DNA from: Erythrocercus mccallii
Taxonomy: Eukaryota; Chordata; Aves; Passeriformes; Dicruridae
NCBI GenBank assembly: GCA_013397435.1
Contig: VZRG01000305.1
Span: 510,081-574,080, forward strand
Reading direction: 5' to 3'
Length of the DNA: 64,000 nucleotides
Part shown: positions 1 to 13,639 of the stretch, in pieces
Position numbering within the stretch: position 1 is the first letter of the stretch
Layout of the letters: every line of letters starts with the position of its first letter
Position numbers and translations under genes: made by a program
Notes under the pieces: model-generated
The model's database searches: none
What the model was told of the DNA's origin: nothing
The model's input: only the letters and a program-made list of their open reading frames with translations

Positions 1-2961
1 CGTCTCTGGTGTTTACCTCATGGAGGGGCAGCCAGAAGGGCAGCTGCCCTTCTGCCCTGGGGCAGTGTGGATTGTGAGGAAGCAGAAGATCCACTTGCTC
101 CTGCAGCCTTGAGGAGGTGCCCCTGCCTGGCTCATGACTGAGCACCTGGCTGAGCCAAAGGGCTTTCCCTGCTCAGGCTCCTCGGTCTGGGAGCACCTAC
201 CTGTCATCTCCAGCCTTTATCCCACATCAGTCACTTCTCCAAAGCATAAAAAGGAGTAGAAACAAGATGTGAATATAGGGAAAGCAGAGTGTCCTCACCT
301 CTGCACAGATGTATTTGCCCAAATGATTATGTTTGTAAGAAGAAAAAAAATTATAAGAATTCTTTAAACTTAGTTTGAGCATGATTACTAATTAAGCTAA
401 TTATTGTATTACCAATCTGTACAGTGTCATGAGACAATTTCTCAGTGATGAACAGTACTAGAAATTATGCTTTGACAGACATACTTAATTTTATTGATTG
501 AAAAATCTAGCTAAATATAATATAACTAATACATGGCTATCAATTGGTCTGTTTTCCATGTAACAGCAAAAATTGCCCTGGTACTGCCTGGCAAAAGAAG
601 AAAAAGAAATTATTCAAGTTGTCTGTCTCTCTTTTCTTTTCCCACCATGAGGTCATGCAGAGCCATGCATTATCCTAATATGGGCTAGTTAATAACTCAA
701 TTTAGAAAGAATAAGTATGCACACTTTCATGTTGTGCCATGATTACTTGCTAATGATAAAAGTAAATCTGATCAAGCAGGAACTTCGGAGGGTTCAAAGT
801 GGCCAAAAAAAGTAATAATTTCCCAAAAGGGTATGTTGAACAATTAACATTAACTTATTTTCCTAAATTCTTGGTGAAAACCAGCCCAGCTGCAGGTCTG
901 ACACTTTTAGGTAGGTTAGAGCTCTGTGGTCCGTTATGGATTAAGATATATCCAAATTATAAAAGATACCTCCAAAGGGAAGCCAGACAAGTGGGAACTC
1001 AAAGATTAATTCATGGGTCTGGTAACTCTCAGCCTCCAGATTCCTCTCCTGCAGGTACCAAACCTATACAAAGCAAAAATCCACTTCAGTATTCCATTCT
1101 CCCTTCGCTTCTCCATGAAGACAGGTCAGATAAGCTTGCTCCATGTGAGACTGCTTTGCTGTCTGATGTAAGGGGCTTATTTTGGCTTACCCCTGAATCA
1201 GGGATTCATACTAAGCATTCATTGCCATCACAATCTTGACTCGATCCAAACTGCAGGGGTAGTTTTTATTTACCATTACATTTACAAATTACATTTATCC
1301 TTCTGAAAAGGATCTATCAGAAATGAAATACAAAAACCCCCAAACCTTTGATGTGTCAGGATCTTCCACCATTCCCTGCAGAGACGTTTGAAAGGACAGT
1401 AGGTTCCTGACAAAATGATATTCAAGCTAAGACTGGCTTTCAGGTAATATAAAAATTTTATTCCTCAGTGATCAAACTGTTGTGATTGGTTGGAATATGT
1501 GTGTTTCCAAAATAAATGACGGAGATGGTCTAATGGGTGGAGGCTGGTATCCAGTCACAAAGGAGTGTCCATTTTTAAATAAAATTATACACTTGTAATT
1601 GCACTTGGCTCTTATTCACAATGGACCAAACCACAATAATTCTCAATAACACAGTCAACCATCAACTACTGAGCCCCAAACAACCCAGACTGAGTTTGTC
1701 CTGAAGGATTAAGGTCAGGAAATCGCTTCTGCTAAGATGCAATGTTATGAAAATGTTTCAAAATACAAGCACTGGGACATAAGGTCAGCTTTGGGGAAAT
1801 CTGCCACGCAGGCTTTGCTTTCAAAGCCTCGCTTCCCACTCAACAAGCCAGGGAGGGTCTGATTTGGTGTAAATGTCTCAGTTTATGCAATATCACCCAG
1901 CAGAAAACCAAAATGCACGTGTCCCACGCTGACTCAGCAGAGCAGGACTACAGGGATGTGGTCTGATGAGGAGGGATCACGCAAAAGCTCAGGTCACTGG
2001 TTCCCCTTTCATGGCCCTTCTCCTCCTAGGCAAACAAACAGCCCACAAGCTGGCAGCCAGTCAGGATGTTCTGTAGCCCACAGACAGGGCAGCACAGCAG
2101 TTTTGGGACCACCCAGTCACCACTGATCCCAAAGTGCACCTATGGATATGGGACCAACAGCCCAGACACCAGAGCCCTCTTTGTGAGCTCAGGGATGCTG
2201 ATGCATGGGAATCATATCATCCTCCTTCCCTCTTTCTGGGTTACTCCTTCCCTCCCCCAAACCCACTGTCCCTCTGCCTTTCTCCTGTACTTTGCTCCCA
2301 CTAGACCCACATCATGAGAGGCATTTCTTAATCCCTTCTTGTAGCCCCACTTTCTGCACCTCCCAGCTATGAGCTGTAATGTGTGAATGCCAACTTTGAC
2401 ATTTCTGGTTTGTTAAAAATTCATGCTCTTTTCTTCAACTTGAGCTCAAAACTCAGCTGGTGGGAACAGCTGTCTTCTCTTTTTCCTTTTCAGTTACTTT
2501 CTGAGGGACTACCCTTCACATCTGACTCACCATCTTACAGGCAGACCCAGGAGTTAACTTCCTTGTCATCCTGCTTTGAGGTTTCCTGCTTTGACACTGC
2601 AAAGAATGAAAAAGAAAAGGCGGGGGGGAAGCCCCTCTTGTTTTTACACCTGGTCACAATCTGCTTGCCTAAATAAAAATGATGCTCCTCTTTCTCTTGA
2701 GCTGAAGGTGATCAGGACTATTTCCCAGCAACCAGAACTAAATAAGCAGCCAGCCAGACTGAGTGGGGAATGAGGAACTGCAGCTCAGTGTTCCACATAT
2801 AAGCTGCTATTGGCTTCAGCAGCTCTGCCTGTACACTGCAGGTGTGGGATGTACCAACTAGCCCACATTCACAGTACTTTGGGATTATCCCTCAATGGCA
2901 GAGGGGCTCTATTATACAGCACATGGCCCTGGATCTGTTCCACTGCGGGCCCCTCTAACAG
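1..2961. other. intergenic flank, no gene seen
   Basis: AT-leaning non-coding DNA downstream of FOXO1. The longest open frame (799-1239, + strand, 146 codons) begins at GTG rather than ATG, has no recognisable domain and no splice context, so I do not call it a gene. 300-780 is AT-rich with many homeodomain-like TAAT cores and little repeat content, which could be conserved non-coding DNA. I cannot test conservation here. Confidence 0.7.
33..54. repeat. 22-bp perfect palindrome
   Basis: The left arm CAGAAGGGCAG is followed directly by its exact reverse complement CTGCCCTTCTG, with no spacer. It is GC-rich in a locally mixed region. It could form a small cruciform or a dyad binding site. No function is assigned. 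Confidence 0.85.
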
Positions 2962-3150
2962 CATCAGACTCATAGGATCATTGAGAATTTTGACTTGGAA
3001 AGAACCCATAAGGATCCAACTCCTTGATGATCACAGGACTGCCTAAAGCTAAACCATATGACTAAAAATATTTTCCGGATGGTCCTTGAACTCTTGACAG
3101 GCTTGGTGCCATGATGGCTTCCCTGGGGAGCCTCTTCCAGTGATTGAGTA
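2962..3150 (-). mobile_element. CR1 LINE 3'-end fragment
   Basis: Read on the minus strand this is the 3' tail of a chicken-repeat-1 LINE. The plus-strand text opens with a degenerate 'actcataggatcattgag' tail. It continues with the familiar order of CR1 3' UTR words: gaaagaaccc, ccaactcc, cacaggac, ttgaactcttgacaggc, and cttccctggggagcctcttc. The copy is clearly diverged and 5'-truncated; its far boundary near 3150 fades into unrecognised sequence. CR1 elements of this kind typically lack target-site duplications and none is visible. Confidence 0.75.
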
Positions 3151-6100
3151 CTATTAATTTTCATAAATTTGTTAAATGAAAATTTCTGAAGTAATGAGGA
3201 TTTGGCTCTAGCCCAAGGTATAGTGCTATGGCACTATGAGAGGGCCCATGTTTCATAGTCCTGGGGTGACAAGGGATGTGTGGGCACAGCTGAGGACACA
3301 CAGCCCTCTGAGAGGATAGAGCGACTGTGCAGGGCAAAGGCATGGACACCTGCTGCCCTTCTGGAGGACAACAAGAGCTGTTCCCAGGACTCTTCTGGGA
3401 CTGTGTCCTGGACTCACCTTGCTGATGGATTTCAAAAGAGAGCCAGGGAATGAGCCAAACTGAAGAGTCAGTCATGGCTCCAGTGCCCACAATGTTTTCC
3501 TGGCCTTTTCTCTTTAACACTATGGACATACCCTGTGGGGCCGAGGGCATGGAGTGCCATGTGGACACACAGCCTTTCTGCGAATATCCACAGTGGCCTG
3601 CCTACAAGGCTTTTGTCACTGGGAAGCAGGAGCCAGCAAGGATGCAGGATTCATTTAAACCAAATGAGCGGATCCATGGCAGCTACCTATGAGTCTGTTT
3701 TCTGTCTGTAGCAAATGCAAAGAGGGCCTGTCTAAACCACAGTAACAGGGGGCTAAGCTGTTCAGATTTCCCCCATGTGCCAAAGGGTAGGAGCATGCAC
3801 TCAGTCACTGTACCCCAGCTGATACTCAATATATTTATTGTGCTACAATATGCTGATCATATGTCTGAGCCTCGAGAAATGATTAACATTTCTGGTTTGA
3901 TTAAGTGAAGGTCCCTTTTGAAGCTGCAAATGATGCCGCTACAATCTATCAAGCAAATATGTATTTATGAATATTTAAAAATGCTAGTTATGCAAATGTG
4001 CACTTAGGGAATTTAAAAATACATGTAATTAATCTCTTTGGGGTTGCTGTGATCTGTTGAGTGAATATATATCCAAAGAGAATAATCAAGTCAATAAGCC
4101 AACAATGACTATTGCAGAAGGATACTCAGCTGTATCTCTCTTCTCCACAGATGATGGTAACACACAGTGGTTCTAGAGTAGACTGTCATCTTGTTCTTCA
4201 GTCATTTCTCTTTTAGGTTGCAGTAACTCAGGCTGGCTGACAAAGCAATCCCTGCCACAGCCACACTTAATCAGGATGTTAAGACTCATAACAAAATCAT
4301 TGCTGCAAAAAAGAGAGTATGTGGCATCTTTTCTAGATTAAATGTCTGTGTTTACACCCTTCATTCCACCATTCACTTCAGATAAAGTCCTCAAAGATAC
4401 TCAATTCTTATTTTTGTACTGTCTGATCCCACAGCACCCCACTCCATGGTGGAATCCTCATCCCCAAGTGCATGCAATTCCCAGGGAGCATGGATTAAGA
4501 AAGAGATCCTGGAAACCACCAGGCTGGGATTCACTTAAGCTAGCAAAGACACAAAGGAAAGAGACGGTGTTTAAAGTACAGTAGGATTGTTTTCATTATC
4601 TAATAGCTCTGCTTCCATGCCTACTCTGCATCTTGGTCCTCTTGCACCCATACTGCATTTAGATTTCTTCATATGTAGGACCTCTTTTGTAGAATTCAAC
4701 AAGATAAAACATCAACACAGTAAAAGCATGACAGACATAGCCTAAAAGGCTGAATGGATCAGCAGCATGTCTCCTGGCCACTTAGCATGCCCACACTCTA
4801 GCTGCCCAGTTGCTCTCTCATGACTTCCACTGAGAGTATCAGTCTATCCTTGTGGAGCAAACAAACAGCTCTAGGAGCCACACATTGTCTCCAGGCCATA
4901 CACTCTAAAGGACCATTGGAGAAATCTGGCATCTTTGAGATTTTTTTCCATTTTCTTAATTTGATTGAAATTAGATAAAGGATTTAAAAATTATTGAGAG
5001 TTTGGGTGGGGGAAAGAGAGCAAAAACGTGCAGGCAGAATATATTCTCATCAGACTTTCATATAATTTTCACAGAAGACAGTTTTGCACAAAAATCTCCG
5101 TGGTTACTGGTTGACTAAGTAAGAATCTGGAGATTGTTCTACCTGATTCATCTCCTCTTAAACGTTCAGATATTCTGGGGTGTGCTTCTGGCTAGAGCTA
5201 TTTCATTTCTTCTTCCCTTATCCATGTCAACTGGTAATTTGCTTCATAATCTGCTCAACAGGGTTTTCATCTGAAATACAGGAGACTGAGGATCAGATCC
5301 TCCTCATAACTTATATCATTCAAAAAACCAAGATTAAGAAAGCCTCACACCATAATTCCCCAACAGGTAACAGTTAACTTTGCTACCAAGGGGAAGAATT
5401 TGAACCTGATGGAGGAAGCTTTCCTTCAGCAGAGGATTCAGGCTGCAGCAGGGCCCCGTCTCTGGGGGTCACTGGCATCTACTGCTGGTCTGTCCATGAA
5501 GCCATCAGCCTCTACTGCCCACATGCTCCAGCACCTAGGCTCCAAAAAAAGCACCCAAGAAACTGTACAACTACTTAGTCCTTACACTCAGAGGATAACA
5601 GTGAGCCCCAAATATTGCACACTGGCAGCTCTGTATAAGCAGCGTAGCTAATTTTTTATTTATTTCGCATATCAACTAAGACAAGCAGTCAATTTCCATC
5701 TCCAGACTTGACAGAATAAAACAGAAAGCATAATAAAAAATTAAATTTTCAGTGACGAAAGTGAGAATGCAGTACAGGTATTTAAAAATAATTGCTTTAA
5801 AATCATGGGAGCTGGGTCCATTGTTTCTGGAAGTGAAAAGTATATCAGGATCCTCCAGAAGGCATTGAACAGGCTAGAGCACTGGGATAGAGAGAGAGAA
5901 AGGGCAATGTTGACTTTCTGGAGATGTCTGCAGTAAATTTGGGCCATGTTGAAGATCACAGTCCACATAGACCTGAGTAGTCTCCATCACACACATTGTA
6001 ACACAAGCACTCTGCACTTAGAGCAGCCACCCTACCCAGGAACAGTGCTGGTCCCACAGCAGGCCCAGGAAATGTAAGGGCAACTGGGTACCAGTGCAGT

Positions 6101-9100
6101 GCAGCAGATGAGAGTGGGGATGGTTACATTCACTTGACAATTCCTTTCCAAAAGCATGTAAACACAGCACAGCCTTTCACAAAACTGATGGTGAAATCTA
6201 GACCTAGGGCCAGGCTTGTGCAAAAAGGTGAAGCTCAGCCTTTAGAGAACAGCATTAACTTCACAGATAGCTTTATTGGTTACATCTGAATCCATAACTA
6301 CCACACTTGTTACCACAGGAACAGCATGAGTACCTCTAAATCCTGCCTGGGAATCTGACAGGTGTGAACTGGACCAATGAACTGCAGCATAGTTCAGCAG
6401 AACTGACTAAAGTTTAGGAAATGGCAGCCTGTTAATCATTTCAGACATCTGTGAGAAAAGGCAAAATCAGGACCATCATGTTCAGCAGTGCACTGACTGA
6501 TATTTTCATATGCTAAGTTTCAGTAACAAAACCACATCTCTAGTGGAAATACTGACACAAATATGAACAGTGGCACTAAATACTTTTAGAAAAGCATTTT
6601 ACTTCTGAGCTTAGGACTTACTGTTTCAAGCGGCCACGACTAGTACTTCTCATAAGCAAATTAGGTCCAATTATCTGATGTCTAAATTAGAATCCTCTCC
6701 CTGCTCAGCTCCATTTGCAGCAATTTTTAGCACAAGAGCAATAACAGTTAAACACACTTACCTAATTATAGATAATGATCTTTATGAAGAGCAGCTAGAA
6801 TATGCTAAGCATCTTAGCATAAACATGCTCATTCATTCCTACAGCAAGATTATGGTAAAGCCTAGTGATCGTGGCAAATAGTACCCCCATGGAAGCAACC
6901 TGCTCAGTACAAGACACCAGGTTAGTCAAATGACCTACCTGCTCCCTTTCTTCCATCCCATCATCTGCAGGTGTTCATTTCCAGCTCAGACAGAAGATCT
7001 CAGCCCATCCCTCACATCAGCACTTTCGTGGAAAGCATCCTTTTTTGCCTCTGATTTGTGACACTGTCTCTTACTGCTGCCATGAGACAGGCCAGTTTGA
7101 AGACTCATTTTGTCCCAGACCCCACTGCTAGATAAATTTAATGACCAAATTCTTCTGCCCGGGCAGATTAGTCACCACTTGTCACAAAAGGGCCAGATTT
7201 CCTCAGTATGATTGGAACAGTCAACATCATAGAACTCAAGTTCTGTCCAGTCTTCCTCCTTCCCTTCCTGACATTGCATCCTAGGAGCTCAGGAGTAAAT
7301 GCTGCTGGTTCCCAAAAGGGCCTGTGCCACGCTTTCCATCCTTCCCTGCTTGACAAGACCAGTTTCATCTCACAGAGAAAAGCTACTGGAAAGACAAGCT
7401 CTCCTCCTGTGACCATGAACTCCCATTGGAACTCTGACAAACACCTCTGCTGCTAAGAGAGAACTGCTAGGAGCTGAAACACAGCCCTGGTGCAGCAGAA
7501 GAGCTGCCAAGGCCCTGGGGTGACCCTTTGGCCAGTTTTGGATGACTCAGATTCTAATGTCCATCTGGAGCATACACACACTTTTTTATGTCTGAGGACC
7601 AGGTCTGCAAGCTCTGGGGAGGCAGCAGGCAGAGCAGTAAGAGCATTTCCTCCCTTGCTGCCAGCAAACCTGAAAAACCACAAACTGTGGGGCTGGGAGG
7701 GACTGTGGGAGCAACCTCTGCACTGCAGACTGGTCTGGCACCTGCACCTGACACAAGAACCTCCTGAAAGAGATTATACTATCCAAAAAGTTTGCTCCAG
7801 AGTGGTCTGTGCTCTTGCAGCTCTTGCAGCTTTGATAGCACTGGGCTTACTCCCCTAAGATTTTATCCCTGCTTTGTATCTCTGTGAAATAACAAGAGAG
7901 GAAACCTTAGTGCAGACCTTGGTCCAAAGTTTTCTGTTCCTGCCCATCCAATAGTCAGCAGCCACCTCACTATTTTAGGCAATGGCATTGGCCTGCTGTA
8001 GCAAATTTTGCTATCCAGGTCAGCAGAAACAGAAATTCCTTCACAGAACATTGTGAGAAGCATCATGAGGATGCTTAAAAAATGTGTTGCCATGAGTTGT
8101 TGAGGTTATGTATTTCTTGAGACTACAAATAAGCCACTTACATTTGGGGATATACACAAGGGAAGCACCTTTGCTTCTGTCAGGAGCAAAAGAAGATGCA
8201 GCAATAAGAGAAAATTAGAAAATGGCCCCATTAAGGCATCAGCTGTTTGATGCTGCTAAATTACAAAGTCTAGTCAGAAAACAGCATGGTACTGAAACAA
8301 AACTGCTTTGAGAAGCCAAACCCAAGCTTGGGAAAAGCAGTAGAGATGAGCTGGTTACAAAAGAAGTACGTCTGGTGAAGGACCTGCTTTTACATGTGGT
8401 ATACTATCTGTGTGAATATCAGCACATCTGATGCCAGCTCCTATGACAAGTTATTGTGCAAAACCTTTCATAACATAGAAGTTGCAAGACTGCTAAGAAC
8501 ACCATCACAAACCTCAATAATGAGGGCAAACTTATCTCATGGCTGCTGCCTGCAGCCTACAGCCGGACCCTCCCCATGTCTCTACACTGAACCATCATAA
8601 AAAACGTTTTTGAGAAAGTCATACTAATAGTGTGCAGAACAGATGAGTGTGTAGATGGTGTGCTGGGTTCTGAAGGCTTCCTGCCTCTTACCCAGGAAGG
8701 GCAGGGTCTGCAGGTGCCATCTGAGGTGAAAAATAAAGTGCAGCTCCCAGTGACGTATTTCTAGTTACTACTTTGGCTTTCAAGGTCCGTGTTAGCGAGA
8801 GAAACTGAACTGTATTTATATGGAAATACAAAGGTCTAGAGAACACATGTGATAATAGAAAAAAAAGTACCATCTTATTTTGGGCAGGCAGAGTGCAATT
8901 GCAGCTGCATGCACACAAAACCCCACTCCTTGCAGTGAAAGAAGAATGGACAGGCCTGTTTCCAACACCTGAAGATGTGTCTGCAGTGCACTTGCATGAC
9001 TGACCAGAAAGCAGAGACCCCAGGATTGAGAGAGATTTTTCTACCCTAGCCATCTGCATGCCACAGCAGCTCTGTGAGAATCACCCAAGAATGGCCTCAG

Positions 9101-10589
9101 CTGGGTGGATTTAACTGACAAGAAAGCAGACGTTTCCTGCTGGTATGAGCAACAGCACTGACTCTTTCCTGCACAGAAATTTATTTTTTCCATTTTACAT
9201 TCAAGAAACGAAGAAACAGAAAAGGGCTGGTTGACCTTACCTGGAGTCAGGCCTAGGACCCATCTGAACTGGTGAAAAGCTTATACCATGATTCAAGGCT
9301 TTCTCTACAAGGGAGCACACCAGAAGAATCAATATTAATAGCATCAGCCAGGAGCTATTCTCTTTCAGTATCTGAAACTGCAGATTTTCTGCCAAATGGG
9401 CTCTGATAAGTGATCTGAAATACTCCATCAAATACAATCTTGAATAGATGACCTTTCCATAAAATACTGCCTCTGCATAACTAGGAAATGTGAAGGGCAT
9501 GTTCTCTTCTGCATACACAGGCCTTTCACTGCATAGGTCCAATCAGCATTAACAATCCTAGTGTTGACAACTACTTGCCATAGACCTAATCTGGAACAGT
9601 AATTCTTGCAACTTCCTTGAATAATGTCAAATTATTCATTACAAAGGTCATTCTTGACTTTCAATTGCTAATCTCTTCTTCCCCAGCTAATCCTATACTT
9701 TGCAGAAAAGATGATGTGCCTAATTTGTGTCATTACTGCAAGAATTTATGAAAATGGAGCTTTAATGGGATCAAGGCACAGTGGGTCAGGTTCCCACCTC
9801 CAAGGCCAGAGCTGTAGAGCACAATAATGTCTGTCTTATTATGCAAAATCTGAATTAGCAAGATACTTTGGCAGCATTGGGAATGGGCATGAGGTGCTTT
9901 CTTTCTCTTATCCTTTTTCAAAAGAAAACAGAGCATGCTCTTCTAACTAGCTGAAAGAATAAGGAAGTTGTTGCATAGTGGGACACATCAATGGACACCA
10001 TATTTCACCCAGGGACAGATGAGAATTTGGCTTTTTTACAACACTATCAGCAGAGAGGATTAAATCCTTTTACCTACTTCTAAGCATAGTTTTCCTCAGG
10101 TTTAGACAATCAGATTAAATGTCACAGAACCCACAGCGATTTGCAGACTGATGACGATATCACATGCGATTGTTCAGAGCAAAAAGGTGTCCCTGGCTGT
10201 GTTGTACTTTCCTGTTACAGTGCCCTCAGCATCCTCCAGGCCTCATTCCCTGGCAATGACCTACTTACCCAATCTCTGGAGATTCCTCAGCCAGGGAGTA
10301 AGGAACAAGGTGACTATTTCCATTGCTACACCAAGTGAAAAAGTTTGCAAGCGCTGTTTTCTTTTTCCGTGCTCCCTGATCACATCTGCTCTTACACAGG
10401 CATGTCCAACAGAGAGACAAAACCAAAATAGACCGCGCAGAGCTGTGCGGCATATGGCACACTGCAGCAGGATATCTTGTAGCCCTGGAAGCCCATGTCT
10501 TCAGGCCTATGCAGAGTACCTTTTGCACAAGCAGGACAGGGATGGTGGTGGAGCTACATGGTCAATGCTGTGGCATATTTTAGCGGAGA
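3151..10589. other. intergenic, no gene seen
   Basis: I see no coding gene, RNA gene or clear mobile element in this stretch. Open frames are short, mutually overlapping on both strands and without domains. The 122-codon frame at 7490-7858 starts at GTG and ends in a hydrophobic Ala/Leu run that reflects a short repeated ctcttgcagctcttgcagc motif. A candidate regulatory stretch at 3870-4095 is listed separately. Confidence 0.65.
3870..4095. promoter_or_regulatory. candidate conserved non-coding element
   Basis: This AT-rich, repeat-free stretch carries a perfect octamer ATGCAAAT (3990-3997) plus several TAAT, GATTAA and AATAATCAA cores typical of POU, homeodomain and forkhead binding. This composition is common in deeply conserved developmental enhancers. 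The call is inference from motif density only; no alignment was possible. Confidence 0.25.
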
Positions 10590-11014
10590 NNNNNNNNNNN
10601 NNNNNNNNNNNNNNNNNNNNNNNNNNNNNNNNNNNNNNNNNNNNNNNNNNNNNNNNNNNNNNNNNNNNNNNNNNNNNNNNNNNNNNNNNNNNNNNNNNNN
10701 NNNNNNNNNNNNNNNNNNNNNNNNNNNNNNNNNNNNNNNNNNNNNNNNNNNNNNNNNNNNNNNNNNNNNNNNNNNNNNNNNNNNNNNNNNNNNNNNNNNN
10801 NNNNNNNNNNNNNNNNNNNNNNNNNNNNNNNNNNNNNNNNNNNNNNNNNNNNNNNNNNNNNNNNNNNNNNNNNNNNNNNNNNNNNNNNNNNNNNNNNNNN
10901 NNNNNNNNNNNNNNNNNNNNNNNNNNNNNNNNNNNNNNNNNNNNNNNNNNNNNNNNNNNNNNNNNNNNNNNNNNNNNNNNNNNNNNNNNNNNNNNNNNNN
11001 NNNNNNNNNNNNNN
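10590..11014. other. assembly gap (425 N)
   Basis: This is a run of 425 unresolved bases. The flanks carry no obvious repeat, so the cause of the gap is not visible. Any open frame that crosses it is an artefact of translating N. Confidence 0.99.
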
Positions 11015-13639
11015 CTTCGAAACACCTTAACCAGGGCAGTTCATGTGTGGCCATTGTTTCTGTGATTATAGCTCAAGCATGTTGAGAGACTACATCTGTT
11101 CCTCAAGTTCTCAATTTATTTCCTAATTGTCTTGATGTGTAAACCTTATGTATTACCTTACATCTAAGATTTACTTTTGTACCTACTTGCAAAACTTGTT
11201 TCCATGAGATGTTGCTTCCCTCTGAGGTGCTGATCTTCATCCACTTTAATCCACTTAGGAGCTGAGCTGCAATTCACAATGAGCTGAAGGTGATGGTAAC
11301 TGCATAAATATCAGGAAGAGTGAGTTTTCTTTCCAGCACAAATCATTTCACTTGGTTGGGGCTCTGTCAGCCTCATTTACAGAGGTGAAAATATTTAGCC
11401 TCTTTGGAAATCTACGAACACAAAAGCATGGGTATTAGCTGAGGGATTGTAACACTTCAAAGAGACATTGCCACCATGATGGAATTTCCTTAGCAATGAG
11501 GAAAAGACATTGCTTAGAGTAGAGGAAGAAAATATCATTCCTTCTTGTTCACTCACTGAAAGCATAATTGTAAATCATAATTGTAAATGAGAGGAAGAAA
11601 TACTGTTTCCAAAGTTGCTTAGAAATTAGTGTCACTAGCACTGACTGCCCCAAACAGTTGTTTTTAAACTGGGGACAGTAAAATTACAGTTCCCATCATG
11701 CACACCAGCAGTGACAGATAATGTAACTAAACAGCTTCTACTCTGCAAATTAAATGCAAAATTAAATGCAAGTGCTCTCAAAGGGATGGGTTTATATTCA
11801 TTCAGTGAACAGCCACAGGCAATTGATTACTGAGAGTATACATTAGAGAAATTCCCTTTCTCTGCAAGCAGGTGGTTTAACTATAGATCCGGTACCACTA
11901 CGAGAAGGTGCACATCCTAAGACCTGTGGTGTTCTGTCCATTTACGCCAATGGGAAGTCTATCCAATTATATCCAATGTGCCTATCATTGTTTGAGTTTC
12001 TGTAAAACATACACACACACCATGGGCTGGAGAGAATTACGAGTGAGCCATTACAATGATTAAGTAGCTGAGCAACCTCTTGATAAGTTCCAAGTAATTT
12101 AGTTTCCCCTGGAGCCACACTGCTGAGTCTATAGAGAGAGCAGTGCCAGCAAGACAGTGAGGGTCTGGCTGGGAGGGAGCCATTCGGCAGCTCTGCTCCT
12201 GCATGCAAACAGAGTTTCTGGAACATTCACCTCCTTAATCACACGTCCACTGAGCTCACTGTTTAAAGCTACAATTATGTTACACGCTCCTGCCAAAAAA
12301 GCAGCTGACACATGATGAAATTTTAAAGAATTCTATTTCCTCTCTGACTACAGTACTAATCCTGACCCACATTATTTTTCCTGGTAATTTCATAGTAAAG
12401 CATTCATTTCCTGTAAATAAAGATTTGGGGACTGAACACCTGGATGGCAGATTCCAGGTCTGCCACCTTTCTTCTTTTAGAATACTGATTTTCAAGAAAC
12501 AGGGAACACTCTTCTGAGACAGAGATGCTGACAGACTTCTTTATATTAAAACTACTTCTTAGTGCAGTCTTGGTGATTAAGAAACCAAATCTTAAAGATG
12601 CATCGCATTTTAGCTAGGAACAACCCTGCAGGAGAGGAACATGGATATGAGCTTCCAGAAAAAGCTGACTTAGCATCTGGAAGTACCTGCAGTGCTATGT
12701 TCCTCTGACACAAACCCATAGAGTACCAGTGCCCAAGCAGTACTACTCCATATGCACAAAAATAACTGTACAGGACCTACACGCTGTAGGCTTGTAGTTG
12801 CTCTTAGGCAACTTCAAATGTCTCTCACTACACAAAGAAATACCCAAAAGGTTGGAAGGAAGGAAATGGGTATCAAAGCACAGGAGGGGCTCCCTGCTCA
12901 GTGAAATCAGGTCCTTGGAACCATCATCTCCAGTATTCAAGTGCACCCTCAGGTGCCAGATACTTCTGCAAATCTGATCCTAAACTTCAGTTGCTGGGGA
13001 ATGACATCTTCACAAGTGTTGTCCTCATCTTCATCTGCAAAATAATCTCAATCTGGTCACTCTTTTTTTGAGGGTTCTACATATAAATTCCTAATCGTAG
13101 CAATGAGGGAGCAAAACTTTCTGGTTTTAACCATAGCCCATCAGTTTATGTTACATAGGTAAACATAGTTCAGAGGCAAGTGAAGTTTTAATCAAAGGTG
13201 ATGAGTGCCACTGTGTAATTTTTCTAAATGGGAGAGAAGCAAACACCAAAATCCTAATTTAATGCAATTTTCCATGTTTTTCATGAAAGAAAACAAATAT
13301 TTGGCTGTAAAAGTTGATCTACTCTTTCCAAAAAATTATCTGAGTGGCATTTTTTGTGATATTATTCTGGCCCATCACCACTATCACTGAAGACAAAGGC
13401 ACAGGGAAACAGCAGCTGATTTCAGTAGAGCAAGGTTAAACCTGTGCTGCCTGCCTTTAAAAACCCAGACCCTACCCCAAGGGTCCTCCATGTGCTTGGC
13501 AAAATCAGGGCCCAAACAGCAGAACTTCAAGCAGGAAGGAAGTAGGTGAAAAAGAAACTGCAGTAAGTTTTGATGAAAGGGGAACTATCAGCCTGTGGAG
13601 AAGCTACCAATAGAAATACTCAGTGAGCAGCCCTGAGTC
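11015..13639. other. intergenic, no gene seen
   Basis: Non-coding DNA with only tiny local duplications: 'cataattgtaaat' occurs twice near 11563 and 'aaattaaatgca' twice near 11745. Minus-strand frames at 11942-12226 and nearby are short and without domains. No tRNA, snRNA or recognised repeat is seen. Confidence 0.65.

Noticed and set aside
799..1239. 146-codon plus-strand open frame
   Set aside because: It begins at GTG, has no domain, no splice context and ordinary composition for non-coding DNA.
7490..7858. 122-codon plus-strand open frame with a hydrophobic C terminus
   Set aside because: It starts at GTG, and the Ala/Leu run comes from a small repeated ctcttgcag motif; no homology recognised.
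10151..11085. Long open frames crossing the assembly gap on both strands
   Set aside because: Their length comes from translating N; the real flanking parts are short and unrecognisable.
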